A stretch of 21,666 bases of DNA, taken from JBFKMV01 sp041629655 (GTDB taxonomy: Bacteria; Acidobacteriota; Polarisedimenticolia; Polarisedimenticolales; Polarisedimenticolaceae). Positions 1-7,970 of this stretch are shown here, in pieces (position 1 is the stretch's first letter; the number at the start of each line of letters is the position of its first letter). The stretch lies in NCBI GenBank assembly GCA_041629655.1, contig JBFKMV010000068.1, positions 1-21,666 on the forward strand, read 5' to 3'. The position numbers and the translations under genes were made by a program. The notes under the pieces were generated by a model. The model was not told where the DNA came from. It saw only the letters and a list, made by a program, of their open reading frames with translations, and did no database searches.

Positions 1-933
1 CCGATCTGCGGCGACGGCATCCTCGATCCGGGCGAGACCTGTGATCCTCCGGGCGAGCCGGCCGGACAGCCGAACGAGTGCCGCGACAACTGCACCTTCT
101 GCGGCGACGGCGTGCTCGACGCCGGCGAGGAGTGCGACGACGGCAACAACGACCCGGGTGACGGCTGCACGCCGATGTGCATGCTCTGCACGGGCATGAT
201 CGGCGATTTCGTCTGGAACGACGGCGAGATCGGTCGCGACTGCGACGGCATCCAGCCCGGCGACGGCACCAGCGGCATCAACGGGGTGACCGTGCGCCTG
301 CTCGACGGGGGCGGCTTCCTGCTGCAGGAGCAGCTCACGCACGTGGGCCCGGGCGGCATGGACGGCTACTACAAGTTCAGTGACCTGTGCGCCGGTGACT
401 ACACCGTCGAGGTCCTGACGCCCGCCGGCTTCGTGCCCGCGCCGTCGCTGGTCGGGGATCCGGCCGACGACAGCAACGGCAGTCCCGCCGGCGTGACGCT
501 CCCGGCCGACGACTCGATGGATCTCACGATCGACTTCGGGTACTGCACGGAAGCCGGTGACCAGGGTTGCACGCCCGGTTACTGGAAAGTCCCGCAGCAC
601 TGGGATTCGTGGATCCCGACCGGCTACACCACCGGCCAGTCCGTGACCAGCGTGTTCTCCGAGGCCGGCGCCTATCCGGAAGGTGCGGCGTCCATGGTCG
701 AGGCGCTGGACTTCCCCGGCGGCCCGGGCGTCCGGGGTGCCGTGCGGATCCTGCTGCGCGCCGCGGTGGCCGCAGTGCTGAACGCCTCGCATCCGGACGT
801 GAACTACCCGACCGGTGAGGCGGGAGTGATCAACAAGGTCAACAACGCTCTGGCGTCGGGCGACCGCGACAAGATGCTCAAGCTCGCGGGCGACCTCGAC
901 GACGACAACAACCTCGGCTGCCCGCTCAACTGA
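1..933 (+). CDS. Secreted Cys-rich/SdrD-B-like surface protein, 3' part (5' end outside window)
   Basis: The frame is open from the first base to a TGA at 931-933, so the start lies upstream; 310 residues are visible. Visible residues 1-62 hold two copies of the cysteine-rich repeat CGDGxLDxGExC, the second continuing as CDDGNNDPGDGC. This repeat is common in Myxococcota and Acidobacteriota exported proteins. Residues about 69-182 start with IGDFVWNDG and match an SdrD-B-like beta-sandwich, including GVTVRLLD, GYYKFSDLCAGDYTVEV and a closing DFGYC. The rest opens with GCTPGYWK and ends with GCPLN, a C-terminal module seen in many secreted proteins but, to my knowledge, without assigned function. 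I see no catalytic motif. The likely role is a structural or adhesive surface protein. The architecture is clear; function is not. A strong terminator follows the stop. Confidence 0.85.
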   Translation, partial: PICGDGILDPGETCDPPGEPAGQPNECRDNCTFCGDGVLDAGEECDDGNNDPGDGCTPMCMLCTGMIGDFVWNDGEIGRDCDGIQPGDGTSGINGVTVRLLDGGGFLLQEQLTHVGPGGMDGYYKFSDLCAGDYTVEVLTPAGFVPAPSLVGDPADDSNGSPAGVTLPADDSMDLTIDFGYCTEAGDQGCTPGYWKVPQHWDSWIPTGYTTGQSVTSVFSEAGAYPEGAASMVEALDFPGGPGVRGAVRILLRAAVAAVLNASHPDVNYPTGEAGVINKVNNALASGDRDKMLKLAGDLDDDNNLGCPLN

Positions 934-966
934 CAGCGGCGCACGAGTAGCTAACGACGACCGAAC

Positions 967-1010
967 ACCCCCTGGCGGCTCATGCAACGGGCCGCCAGGG
1001 GGTTCGTTTT
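967..1010 (+). terminator. Intrinsic terminator after the first gene
   Basis: A perfect 12-bp inverted repeat (CCCCCTGGCGGC at 968-979 with GCCGCCAGGGGG at 991-1002, plus an A-T pair outside it) encloses an 11-nt loop. It is followed by TTCGTTTTC, a short imperfect U-tract. It lies 34 nt after the stop at 933. It is the clearest hairpin terminator in the window. Confidence 0.85.
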
Positions 1011-1087
1011 CTCCACGACGATTACCCGCGCCGGACCGGCGCACACCAGCGGACCTGGGGGATGAATCGGGGGGCACGAGGACCGGT

Positions 1088-2521
1088 ATGAACGCTCTCA
1101 CGCACCGATCTACGAGACGAGCACTGCTGGCGGCAGTGATGGTATTCTCGGCCATGACGGCCCAGGCGGCGACCCTGGAGGTCGACGACAGCGGCGGGAC
1201 CCCCTACGCCACGATCCAGTCCGCGATCGATGCCGCGACCCCGGGCACCGACGACGTGTTCGTGCATTGCGGCACGTACGTCGAGAACGTCGTGATGCGC
1301 GACCAGGTCAGCGTCCGCGGCGCGGGACCCGGCTGTACGACCATCGACGGCGGCGCGGCCGGCTCGGCCGTCACGTTCCTCAACGTCGGCGACGGCACCG
1401 TGCTCCAAGGCTTCTCGATCCGGAACGGTCTTGCCGACTTCGGCGGCGGGATCTACGCCGAGAACAGTTCGCCGACGATCACCGGCAACGTGATCCGGAA
1501 CAACGCCACCAACGCCTTCGGCAACGGCGGTGGTCTGTTCGTCGCCGGGGCCGTCACCGCCGCGATCACGGCGCCCACGATCACGCGCAACGTGATCGTC
1601 GACAACTCCGCGGAGGAGTCCGGCGGCGGCATCTCGATCTACTACGAGGACGGAACGCTGGTCAGCGACAACCTGATCAAGGGCAACACGGCCAAGCAGG
1701 ACGGCGGAGGCGTGCACGTGTTCGATGGCCGGCCCCAGATCGTCAACAACACGATCGTCGACAACTGCATCCAGGGAGCGGGGCCGGCTTGCGACGGGGG
1801 CGGAGGTGGAGTCCGCGTGACCTTCAGCGACCCCGTCGAGCTGATCGGCAACGTGATCGTCGGCAACGAGGCCGCCATACCGGGAGACGGTGGGGGCGTC
1901 GACGTCGACGCGATTTCCAGCGTGACGTTCCTGACCAACGACACCTGGAGCAACCAGCCGCAGGACTACGGCGGCGTGGCCGATCCCACCGGCGTCGACG
2001 GGAATATCTCGACCGACCCGCTGTTCGTCGACGAGCAGACGGGATTCGCGGGCTACCAGCCGCGCAGCGACTCGCCGCTGGTCGACGCCGCGACCACCGC
2101 GGCAGCCGCGGCGGTTGACCTGCGCGGGGTGACCCGCCCGCTGGACGGGGACGCCGATGGCACGCCCGACGCCGACATCGGCGCCCGCGAGAGCGAGGGC
2201 CTGACGCGGCTACGTTTCGCCGCCAACAAGCAGGACCTCGACTGGGACGCCGTCGATTCCCTGACGGTCGACTACAACCTGTACCGCGGGGACCTCGACG
2301 AGCTGCAGGCGACCGGGATCTACGTCCAGGACACGGGCACCGTGCTGGGGGCGCGCCAGTGGTGCGCGCTCGGGCTGCCCAACGTGACCGATCTCGACCT
2401 GCCGGACCCGGGGCGGACCTTCTTCTATCTGGCGGTGGCCCTGGACGCCGTGGAGGGATCGCTGGGCTTCGACAGCACCCCGGCCGAGCGGCCGATGGAC
2501 CCGGCCAACAACTGCCCCTAG
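1088..2521 (+). CDS. Secreted right-handed parallel beta-helix protein
   Basis: 477 residues. The ATG at 1088 follows GAGGA (1078-1082), and a signal peptide ends near MTAQA-A (residues 1-28). Residues 30-90 carry the opening typical of pectate-lyase-like beta-helices: ATIQSAIDAA, then a GTYVENV strand and a TTIDGG turn. From about 105 to 310 there are repeated NNxI/GNxI rungs with GGGI/GGGV turns, such as SPTITGNVIRNN and RPQIVNNTIVDN. Residues 310-368 hold a PLFVD...ADIGA segment that usually ends such helices. Residues about 374-477 form a separate beta-rich module with FFYLAV and EGSLGFDS, also found at the end of the S8 protease at 17668-20742. No catalytic residues for polysaccharide cleavage can be assigned, so I do not call an enzyme. 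Most likely an exported polysaccharide-binding or structural protein. Confidence 0.85.
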   Translation: MNALTHRSTRRALLAAVMVFSAMTAQAATLEVDDSGGTPYATIQSAIDAATPGTDDVFVHCGTYVENVVMRDQVSVRGAGPGCTTIDGGAAGSAVTFLNVGDGTVLQGFSIRNGLADFGGGIYAENSSPTITGNVIRNNATNAFGNGGGLFVAGAVTAAITAPTITRNVIVDNSAEESGGGISIYYEDGTLVSDNLIKGNTAKQDGGGVHVFDGRPQIVNNTIVDNCIQGAGPACDGGGGGVRVTFSDPVELIGNVIVGNEAAIPGDGGGVDVDAISSVTFLTNDTWSNQPQDYGGVADPTGVDGNISTDPLFVDEQTGFAGYQPRSDSPLVDAATTAAAAAVDLRGVTRPLDGDADGTPDADIGARESEGLTRLRFAANKQDLDWDAVDSLTVDYNLYRGDLDELQATGIYVQDTGTVLGARQWCALGLPNVTDLDLPDPGRTFFYLAVALDAVEGSLGFDSTPAERPMDPANNCP

Positions 2522-2593
2522 CCGCAGGGCGAAAGCGGGGCGAATGTCGGCGGCGTAGCGGGTCCCGGTCTGGCGGCTTCCGGCCGCAGGTAT

Positions 2594-2599
2594 TAAGAT
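2594..2599 (+). promoter_or_regulatory. Possible -10 element (TAAGAT) upstream of rpmB
   Basis: TAAGAT lies in the only AT-rich patch of the 122-nt gap before rpmB, 50 nt before its start codon. The hexamer 17 nt upstream (TGGCGG, 2571-2576) is a poor -35. The same TAAGAT hexamer occurs before the genes at 13105 and 20921. Confidence 0.25.
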
Positions 2600-2643
2600 T
2601 CGCGCTTGCTTATCGTAAAACCGCGTTCGGGCCGAGGAGCACC

Positions 2644-2886
2644 ATGAGTCGTCGTTGCGATCTGACCGGCAAGAACTCGATGGCCGGCAACCGGGTCTCG
2701 CACTCGCACCGCAAGACGCGGATGCGTCAGTACCCGAACGTGCAGGACAAGCGGGTCTTCGTCCCCGAGCTGGGCCGGGCGGTGCGGCTGCGGCTGTCGA
2801 CCCGTGCGCTGCGCACCGTGAGCAAGAAGGGACTGCTGCAGTTCCTGCGCGACGAGGGACTGCGCCTCAAGGACGTCACCCGCTAA
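2644..2886 (+). CDS. rpmB: 50S ribosomal protein L28
   Basis: 80 residues, the normal length for L28. The N-terminus MSRRCDLTGK, followed by GNRVSHSHRKTR and PNVQDKRVFVPE, then RLRLSTRALRTVSKKG, matches the bL28 pattern. The ATG at 2644 has AGGAG (2635-2639) in front. Only one cysteine (Cys5) is present, so this is not the four-cysteine zinc-binding form. The role is in the large ribosomal subunit. The gene is not next to rpmG (L33), its common partner; instead a secreted peptidase gene starts 5 nt after its stop. A longer frame starting at 2359 in the same phase runs out of the previous gene and is not the real start. Confidence 0.97.
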   Translation: MSRRCDLTGKNSMAGNRVSHSHRKTRMRQYPNVQDKRVFVPELGRAVRLRLSTRALRTVSKKGLLQFLRDEGLRLKDVTR

Positions 2887-2891
2887 CCACC

Positions 2892-4292
2892 GTGCGTGCC
2901 CGCACCCTCCCGGCCCTGCTGCTGATCGGACTGACCGCCGGGACAGCGTCCGCCACGAACCCGGCTCCCGTCGAAGATCCCGCTTCCCGCATCATCGGCG
3001 CCGCGATCGTCGAAAGCCGCGCCTGGGACAAGCTGGCCTACCTGTCGGATCACATCGGCCACCGGCTCAGCGGCTCCGCGGCGCTGGAGCGCGCTGTCGC
3101 CTGGACCGCCGAGGAGCTGCGGCGCGACGGCATCGACCGCGTCTGGACCGAGCCGGTGATGGTCCCGCACTGGCAGCGCGGGACCGCCGCGGCGGCGATC
3201 GTCGCGCCGCTGACGCACGAGATGCCGGTGCTGGCGCTGGGTGGAAGCGTGGCCACGCCGGAACAGGGCGTCACCGCCGAGGTGATCGTCGTCACCGACT
3301 TCGAGGAGCTGGACGCGCGGGCCGCCGACGTCCGCGGGAAGATCGTGCTTTACAACAAGCCGATCCAGGCCGGCTTCGGCTCGGAGCACGGCTACGGCTC
3401 GGCGGTCGGGTTGCGCGTCCACGGCGCCTCGCGCGCCGCGAAGCACGGCGCGGTGGCCACGCTGATCCGCTCGCTGGGCACGGCGGACTACCGGCTTCCG
3501 CACACCGGGGGGATGCGCTACGACGCCGAGCAACCGAAGATCCCCGCAGCGGCGATCGCGGCGGAGGACGCCGGCCAGATCGCGCGGCTGCTCGAAGCCG
3601 GCGAGACCGTCCGCGTACGGTTGCAGCTCGGCAGCCGCTGGTTGCCCGACGCCGAGTCGGCCAACGTGCTGGCCGAGATCCCGGGCCGCGAGCTGCCCGA
3701 GGAGATCGTGCTGATCGGCGCGCACCTCGACACCTGGGACGTCGGCCAGGGCGCGCACGACGACGGCGCCGGCTGCGCGATCGTGATGGAGACGATGCGG
3801 CTGATCAAGCGGCTCGGGCTGCAGCCACGGCGCACGATCCGCGCCGTGCTGTTCACCAACGAGGAGAACGGCCTGCGCGGCGGGCGCGACTACGCCGCGC
3901 GCCACGGGCAGAAACGCCACGTTGCCGCGATCGAGTCCGACAGCGGCGGTTTCGCGCCGCTGGGCTTCGGCGTCAGCGCCGGACCGGGTGGGGTCGAGCT
4001 GGTGCAGCGCATCGCCGCGCCGCTGGCCGCCGTGGGCGCCGACGCCGTGACCCCGGGCGGCGGGGGTGCCGACATCTCACCGCTCAAGCAGTACGGCGTT
4101 CCGTTGATGGGGCTGCGCCAGGAGTCGCGGCGCTACTTCGACTACCACCACACCGCGGCGGACACGTTGGACAAGGTCTCGCGGTCCGACCTCGACCGCA
4201 ACGTTGCGGCGCTGGCGTTGATGGCGTGGGGACTCGCAGAGCACGAGTCGACGCTGCCGCGTTTGCCGGTCGAGGAGACCGAGCACGACTAG
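2892..4292 (+). CDS. Exported M28 family zinc carboxypeptidase (carboxypeptidase Q-like)
   Basis: 466 residues from GTG 2892. This start gives a signal peptide (MRARTLPALLLIGLTAGTASA) and leaves a 5-nt gap after rpmB; no good ribosome site is visible, so coupling to rpmB is likely. Residues about 120-245 fit an inserted protease-associated (PA) domain. The M28 catalytic core follows: His278 (GAHLDTWD), bridging Asp290 (AHDDGAG), general base Glu324 and ligand Glu325 (TNEEN), Asp350 (ESDSGG) and His420 (DYHHTAADT). All expected two-zinc ligands are present. By family knowledge it removes residues from peptides in the periplasm or outside the cell; substrate preference cannot be read here. The gene converges on the metal-binding lipoprotein gene with a 12-nt gap and no visible terminator. 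Confidence 0.92.
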   Translation: MRARTLPALLLIGLTAGTASATNPAPVEDPASRIIGAAIVESRAWDKLAYLSDHIGHRLSGSAALERAVAWTAEELRRDGIDRVWTEPVMVPHWQRGTAAAAIVAPLTHEMPVLALGGSVATPEQGVTAEVIVVTDFEELDARAADVRGKIVLYNKPIQAGFGSEHGYGSAVGLRVHGASRAAKHGAVATLIRSLGTADYRLPHTGGMRYDAEQPKIPAAAIAAEDAGQIARLLEAGETVRVRLQLGSRWLPDAESANVLAEIPGRELPEEIVLIGAHLDTWDVGQGAHDDGAGCAIVMETMRLIKRLGLQPRRTIRAVLFTNEENGLRGGRDYAARHGQKRHVAAIESDSGGFAPLGFGVSAGPGGVELVQRIAAPLAAVGADAVTPGGGGADISPLKQYGVPLMGLRQESRRYFDYHHTAADTLDKVSRSDLDRNVAALALMAWGLAEHESTLPRLPVEETEHD

Positions 4293-4304
4293 GCCGCGCC
4301 GCCG

Positions 4305-5162
4305 TCAGTTAGTCGCCGCGGGCGCCTGATCGGCGATCGCGCGGGCGGCCCCGCGCAGGCTGGCCGGCCAGTCGCGCGACAACGGGTCCACCGTCACCAG
4401 CTCCGCACCGATCTCGCGCGCGATCAGCTCGGCGCTCATGTGCGAGAACTGCGGCTGGACCAGCACCGCGCGCACCTTCTCCTGGCGGGCCCACTCGATC
4501 AGCCTGGCCAGGCGCAGCGGCCCGGGTTCCTTGCCTCGCTCCTCGATCGCGACCTGGCGCAGCCCGTAGTGCTCGGCGAAATACCCCCACGCCGGATGGA
4601 ACACCAGAAAGCTGCGGCCCTCGGCTCCGGCGAGCGTTCGTCGCAGCTCCTGGTCCAGCGTGGCGATCTCTTCGATCAGGGCGGTGCGGTTTCGCTCCAG
4701 CTCGTCCCGCCGGTCGGGGAGCAGGTCCGCGAGCGCGTTGCCGACGGTCGAGGCGATTTGCCGCATCGCGTCGGGCGAGGTCCAGATGTGCGGATCGCCC
4801 GGATGTTGCGGGATGTTCGCCGAGGCGTCGACCACCAGCAGTACGGAGTTCTCGCGCAGCAGCCTGTCGAGCCACGCGCGCTCGAACGGAAACGCGGGAT
4901 GGCCGACCTTGACGTAGAGGCCGGCGCGGGAAACCGCGCGCATCTGGGCCATCGTGGGCTCGTAGGTCGCGTGACTGGCGCCGGGCGGAATCATCACCTC
5001 GACCGTGACCAGGTCGCCGGCCAGCCGTTCGACCAGCCACGCCTGCGGCAGCACCGACACCACGACCGCCGGCCGGCGCACCGACTCGGCCGAGCAGGCG
5101 AGTAGCGCTGCCAGCACGAACGCCGTGACCGCGAGCCATCCCCGGCCGAGCGGGTCAGCCAT
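4305..5162 (-). CDS. Metal ABC transporter substrate-binding lipoprotein (ZnuA/cluster A-I type)
   Basis: 285 residues from ATG 5162. A lipobox, LLAC with Cys23, follows a hydrophobic stretch, suggesting lipid anchoring. Candidate metal ligands for the cluster A-I fold are His64 (GASHATYEPT), His125 (DPHIW), His189 (VFHPAWGY) and Asp259 (TVDP). A three-His-plus-Asp set fits zinc, although manganese cannot be excluded. The charged His-rich loop of many ZnuA proteins is missing. The gene overlaps the end of the permease gene by 8 nt (ATGGCTGA), so the two are translationally coupled. It is the last gene of the minus-strand metal operon. Expected job: capture Zn2+ in the periplasm and hand it to the permease encoded at 5155-5988. 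Confidence 0.9.
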   Translation of the reverse strand: MADPLGRGWLAVTAFVLAALLACSAESVRRPAVVVSVLPQAWLVERLAGDLVTVEVMIPPGASHATYEPTMAQMRAVSRAGLYVKVGHPAFPFERAWLDRLLRENSVLLVVDASANIPQHPGDPHIWTSPDAMRQIASTVGNALADLLPDRRDELERNRTALIEEIATLDQELRRTLAGAEGRSFLVFHPAWGYFAEHYGLRQVAIEERGKEPGPLRLARLIEWARQEKVRAVLVQPQFSHMSAELIAREIGAELVTVDPLSRDWPASLRGAARAIADQAPAATN

Positions 5163-5988
5163 CGCGGCGTCCCACGACGGTGCGGGCCGCGACGCTCGCG
5201 CCGTACAGCAGCGCGGCGAGCAGGATGATCAGCGGCCCGGTGGGCACGTTGAGATCGGCCAGCTCGGACAACCAGTACGAGCCGTACAGCCCCGCCACGG
5301 CGCACACCGCGCCCAGCACCGACGACAACGCCATCATCTGCGGCAGCGTCCGTGACCAGTGGCGCGCGATCGCGGGCGGCATCGTCAGCAGCGCGATCAC
5401 CAGGATCACGCCGACCACCCGGATCAGCACCACCACCGCCAGCGACACCAGCGCCAGCAGCGCCAGCAGCAGCAGTCCCACCGGCAACCCCGAGACCTCG
5501 GCGTGTTCCTCGTCGAACGCGACCGCCTGGAACTCCTTGAACAACAGCACCACCGTCAGCACGATCAACAGGTCGAGCCCCGCGGCGAACCCCACGTACC
5601 GCGCCGGGACGAACAGGATGCTCCCGAACAGGTAGCTCATCAGGTCCGGCGCGTAGCCCGGTGACAGCGAGACGAACAGGATCCCCAGCGCCATGCCCAC
5701 CGCCCAGACCATCGCGATCAGCGTGTCCATGCCCGAGCGCAGCCGCCGGTACGCCAGACCGATACCCGCACTGCACGCCAGCGCGAACCCGGTCGCGCCG
5801 ATCATCGGATCGATGCCCAGCAGGTAGCCGAGGCCCACACCGCCGAACGCGGCGTGCGAGATCCCTCCCGACATCGAGGCCATCCGCTTCACGACCACGT
5901 AGCTGCCCACGATGCCGCAGGCCACGCTGGCCAGCAGCCCCGCCAGCAGCGCGCGCTGGAAGAACGCGAACTCGAGGGGCTCGAGCAT
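5155..5988 (-). CDS. Metal ABC transporter permease (ZnuB/ABC-3 family)
   Basis: 277 residues from ATG 5988; the start shares one base with the stop of the preceding gene (TGATG), so they are coupled. The protein is almost entirely hydrophobic with about eight predicted membrane helices. It carries ABC-3 family signatures: VGSYVVVKRMASMSGGISHAAFGGVGLGYLLG (here residues 27-57, quoted only as family landmarks SGGISHAAFGG at 40-50) and the later FDEEHAEVSGLP loop, which contacts the ATPase. The length is typical of ZnuB/MntB. A longer frame extends upstream to 7461 but is only the shadow of the fusion gene. The likely partner ATPase is the C-terminal domain of the protein encoded at 5988-7910. 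Function: inner-membrane pore for Zn2+ (or Mn2+) import. Confidence 0.9.
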   Translation of the reverse strand: MLEPLEFAFFQRALLAGLLASVACGIVGSYVVVKRMASMSGGISHAAFGGVGLGYLLGIDPMIGATGFALACSAGIGLAYRRLRSGMDTLIAMVWAVGMALGILFVSLSPGYAPDLMSYLFGSILFVPARYVGFAAGLDLLIVLTVVLLFKEFQAVAFDEEHAEVSGLPVGLLLLALLALVSLAVVVLIRVVGVILVIALLTMPPAIARHWSRTLPQMMALSSVLGAVCAVAGLYGSYWLSELADLNVPTGPLIILLAALLYGASVAARTVVGRRDG

Positions 5989-7910
5989 CAGCGCCGCTGC
6001 CTGTCGCGCGGCGGCGCCGGATGATCGTGCGACACCACGCCGACCGGATGGCCGTAGGTCTCCTCGAGCATCTCGCGCGAGACCCGGCCCGACTCGTGAT
6101 AGTGCAGGCGCCGGTTCAGGCACGCCACGCTCTTGACGTAGCGCGACAGCACGCCGATGTCGTGGTCGACCAGCACCACGGTCATGCTGCTCGACAGCTC
6201 GGCCAGCAGCTCGTAGAGCTGGCCGCCGATCTGCTGGTCCAGGCTGGCCACCGGCTCGTCGAGCAGCAGCAGCCGGCTCTCCATGGTCAGCGCGCGCGCG
6301 ATCAGCACGCGCTGCAGCTGCCCGCCCGAGAGGGTGCCGATCTGGCGGCCGGCGAGATGGCCGACGTCGAGACGCTCCAGCGACTGCCGCGCCCGCTCCC
6401 GGTCGGCGCGGCGGAACGGACGCAGCAGCCGTCCCCGCCCGAGCCGCCCCATCAGCGTCACGTCGATCACCCGGATCGGAAACGACGGGTCGAAACCCGA
6501 GAACTGCGGGACGTAGGCGACGCTGCCCTGCGCCTCGTCGGGTGACCGCCCGAGCACCCGCACCGTGCCGCGGTCCGCGCGCTCCAGCCCCAGGATCACC
6601 TTCAGCAGCATCGTCTTGCCGCCCCCGTTGGGTCCGATGATGCCGAGGAAGCTCTCGCGGCGCACGGTGAGGTTGATGCCCTCGAGGATCGGCCGGCCCT
6701 CGCGGCTGAGCCACAGGTCGTGGATCTCGATCGCGGGCGCCGCGTCGGCCGGCGCGGGGCGAGCGGCCGCGCCGGGGTCGGCCGGCTCCACCGTTGACGC
6801 GTGCTCGTGCGCGTGACCCGTCCCGGCCATCAGGAACTGGTCCCGCAGCTCGCGCAGGCTCTCGCGCAGCGCCCCGCGGGAGAAGCGCCAGCCGATCAGC
6901 GCCGCCAGCGCGAGCCCGGTCGAGACGTGCAGCACGCCCAACTCCTCGCTGGCCGAGGCCGGCAGGCGCGACACGATGTCCAGGCCGAAGCGCACCAGGA
7001 GCGCGTCGAGCAGCAGCCCCGAGCCCACCGCGCCGATCGAGATGCCCAGCAGGTAGGACCGGATGAAGGCGCGGCCGAAGTTGCGGGTCAACACGAGCAC
7101 CGAGGCGGCGTTCGTCGCCGGACCCGCCAGCAGGAACACCAACGCGGCCCCCGGACTGATGCCCTTGGCGACCAGTGCCGCGGCCACCGGCGTGCTCGCC
7201 GAGGCGCAGATGTACATCGGCACGGCCGCGACCAGGATCAACAGCATCGGCAGCAGCCCGCCGCCGAGCCCCCACACCGCCAGGTCGGGCGGGAAGGTCG
7301 CGGCGATTACCCCGGTCAGCAGCACGCCGATCACCAGCCAGAACGCGATGTCGTCGAGCAACGTGACGAACGAGAACTGCGCGGCGCGGCGCGCGCGCGT
7401 GCGCAGCGTGGGCGTGGCCGGCGCGTCGTGGTCCGCGCCGCAGCACGGGTCGGCGCAACACGCTCCCGCGGGCAGCACCGGGACCCCCGCATCCGCGCGG
7501 CCGGGAAACAGGATCGCCAGCGCTCCCGCGGTGACCGCGGTCAGGAAGCTGGCCACGGGGCGCACCAGCGCCATCACCGGGCCCAGCAGGCCCCAGGTGA
7601 GCAGGATCGAGTCCGGGCCCGATTCGGGGGTCGTGATCAAAAACGACATCGAGGCGGGGCGGCTGGCGCCCTGCTTGCGGAGCGCGATCGACAACGGCAC
7701 GACACCGCAGCTACAGACCGGCAACGGCACGCCGAACAACGCTGCACGCACCACCGACCCCATGCCCCGGCCGCCCATCCAGCGCTCGACGCGCTCGCGC
7801 GCGATCGCGACGTGCAGGACCCCGGCGGCGATCAGGCCGAGCAGGATCCACGGCGCGGCCAACAGGAACGTGGCCAGCGACGCGTCGAGGATCTTCCACA
7901 GGATCTGCAA
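5988..7910 (-). CDS. Fusion of SO_0444/DUF318-type metal efflux permease with a ZnuC-type ABC ATPase
   Basis: 640 residues in one uninterrupted frame. The start is TTG 7910, preceded by GGAG at 5-nt spacing, with no in-frame ATG near. Residues 1-355 are a multi-spanning permease of the DUF318/SO_0444 Cu/Zn-efflux type: VPLPVCSCGVVPL (Cys66, Cys68), TPESGPDS (94-101), a Cys/His loop at 150-161 with four cysteines, YICASASTPVAAAL and LLAGPATNAAS. A linker at 362-392 contains HAHEH, then Ala/Pro. Residues 394-630 are an ABC ATPase of the zinc/manganese class: Walker A GPNGGGKT (426-433), Q-loop YVPQ, signature LSGGQ (527-531), Walker B LLLLDEP (547-553) and switch His583. All ATPase motifs are intact. 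It sits upstream of the permease and binding protein and is probably their ATPase. Whether the first half exports metal and whether it uses ATP is unknown. Confidence 0.9.
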   Translation of the reverse strand: MQILWKILDASLATFLLAAPWILLGLIAAGVLHVAIARERVERWMGGRGMGSVVRAALFGVPLPVCSCGVVPLSIALRKQGASRPASMSFLITTPESGPDSILLTWGLLGPVMALVRPVASFLTAVTAGALAILFPGRADAGVPVLPAGACCADPCCGADHDAPATPTLRTRARRAAQFSFVTLLDDIAFWLVIGVLLTGVIAATFPPDLAVWGLGGGLLPMLLILVAAVPMYICASASTPVAAALVAKGISPGAALVFLLAGPATNAASVLVLTRNFGRAFIRSYLLGISIGAVGSGLLLDALLVRFGLDIVSRLPASASEELGVLHVSTGLALAALIGWRFSRGALRESLRELRDQFLMAGTGHAHEHASTVEPADPGAAARPAPADAAPAIEIHDLWLSREGRPILEGINLTVRRESFLGIIGPNGGGKTMLLKVILGLERADRGTVRVLGRSPDEAQGSVAYVPQFSGFDPSFPIRVIDVTLMGRLGRGRLLRPFRRADRERARQSLERLDVGHLAGRQIGTLSGGQLQRVLIARALTMESRLLLLDEPVASLDQQIGGQLYELLAELSSSMTVVLVDHDIGVLSRYVKSVACLNRRLHYHESGRVSREMLEETYGHPVGVVSHDHPAPPRDRQRR

Positions 7911-7970
7911 GATGGCTCCATCCTGACAGCGGGGGCAAGGGGAGGCAAGCGAGGCCGCCGGCCGGCCGGG

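Noticed and set aside
1022..1717. 231-codon minus-strand frame
   Set aside because: Antisense to the beta-helix protein; no domain and Arg/Val/Asp-rich composition.
2655..2891. Upstream extension of the M28 peptidase frame across rpmB
   Set aside because: It overlaps rpmB in another frame. GTG 2892 restores a signal peptide right at the N-terminus.
6828..6830. Internal start (Met361) making a separate ATPase
   Set aside because: The upstream bases show no usable ribosome site, and the linker is continuous, so a single fusion product is favoured; not fully excluded.
5989..7461. Upstream extension of the ZnuB frame
   Set aside because: The extra 491 residues are Arg/Ala/Gly-rich and out of frame with the fusion gene, which has clear motifs there. 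The real start is ATG 5988, coupled as TGATG.
7958..7969. CCGGCCGGCCGG palindrome after the phosphodiesterase gene
   Set aside because: Simple GC alternation is expected in this base composition, and there is no loop or U-tract to make a terminator.
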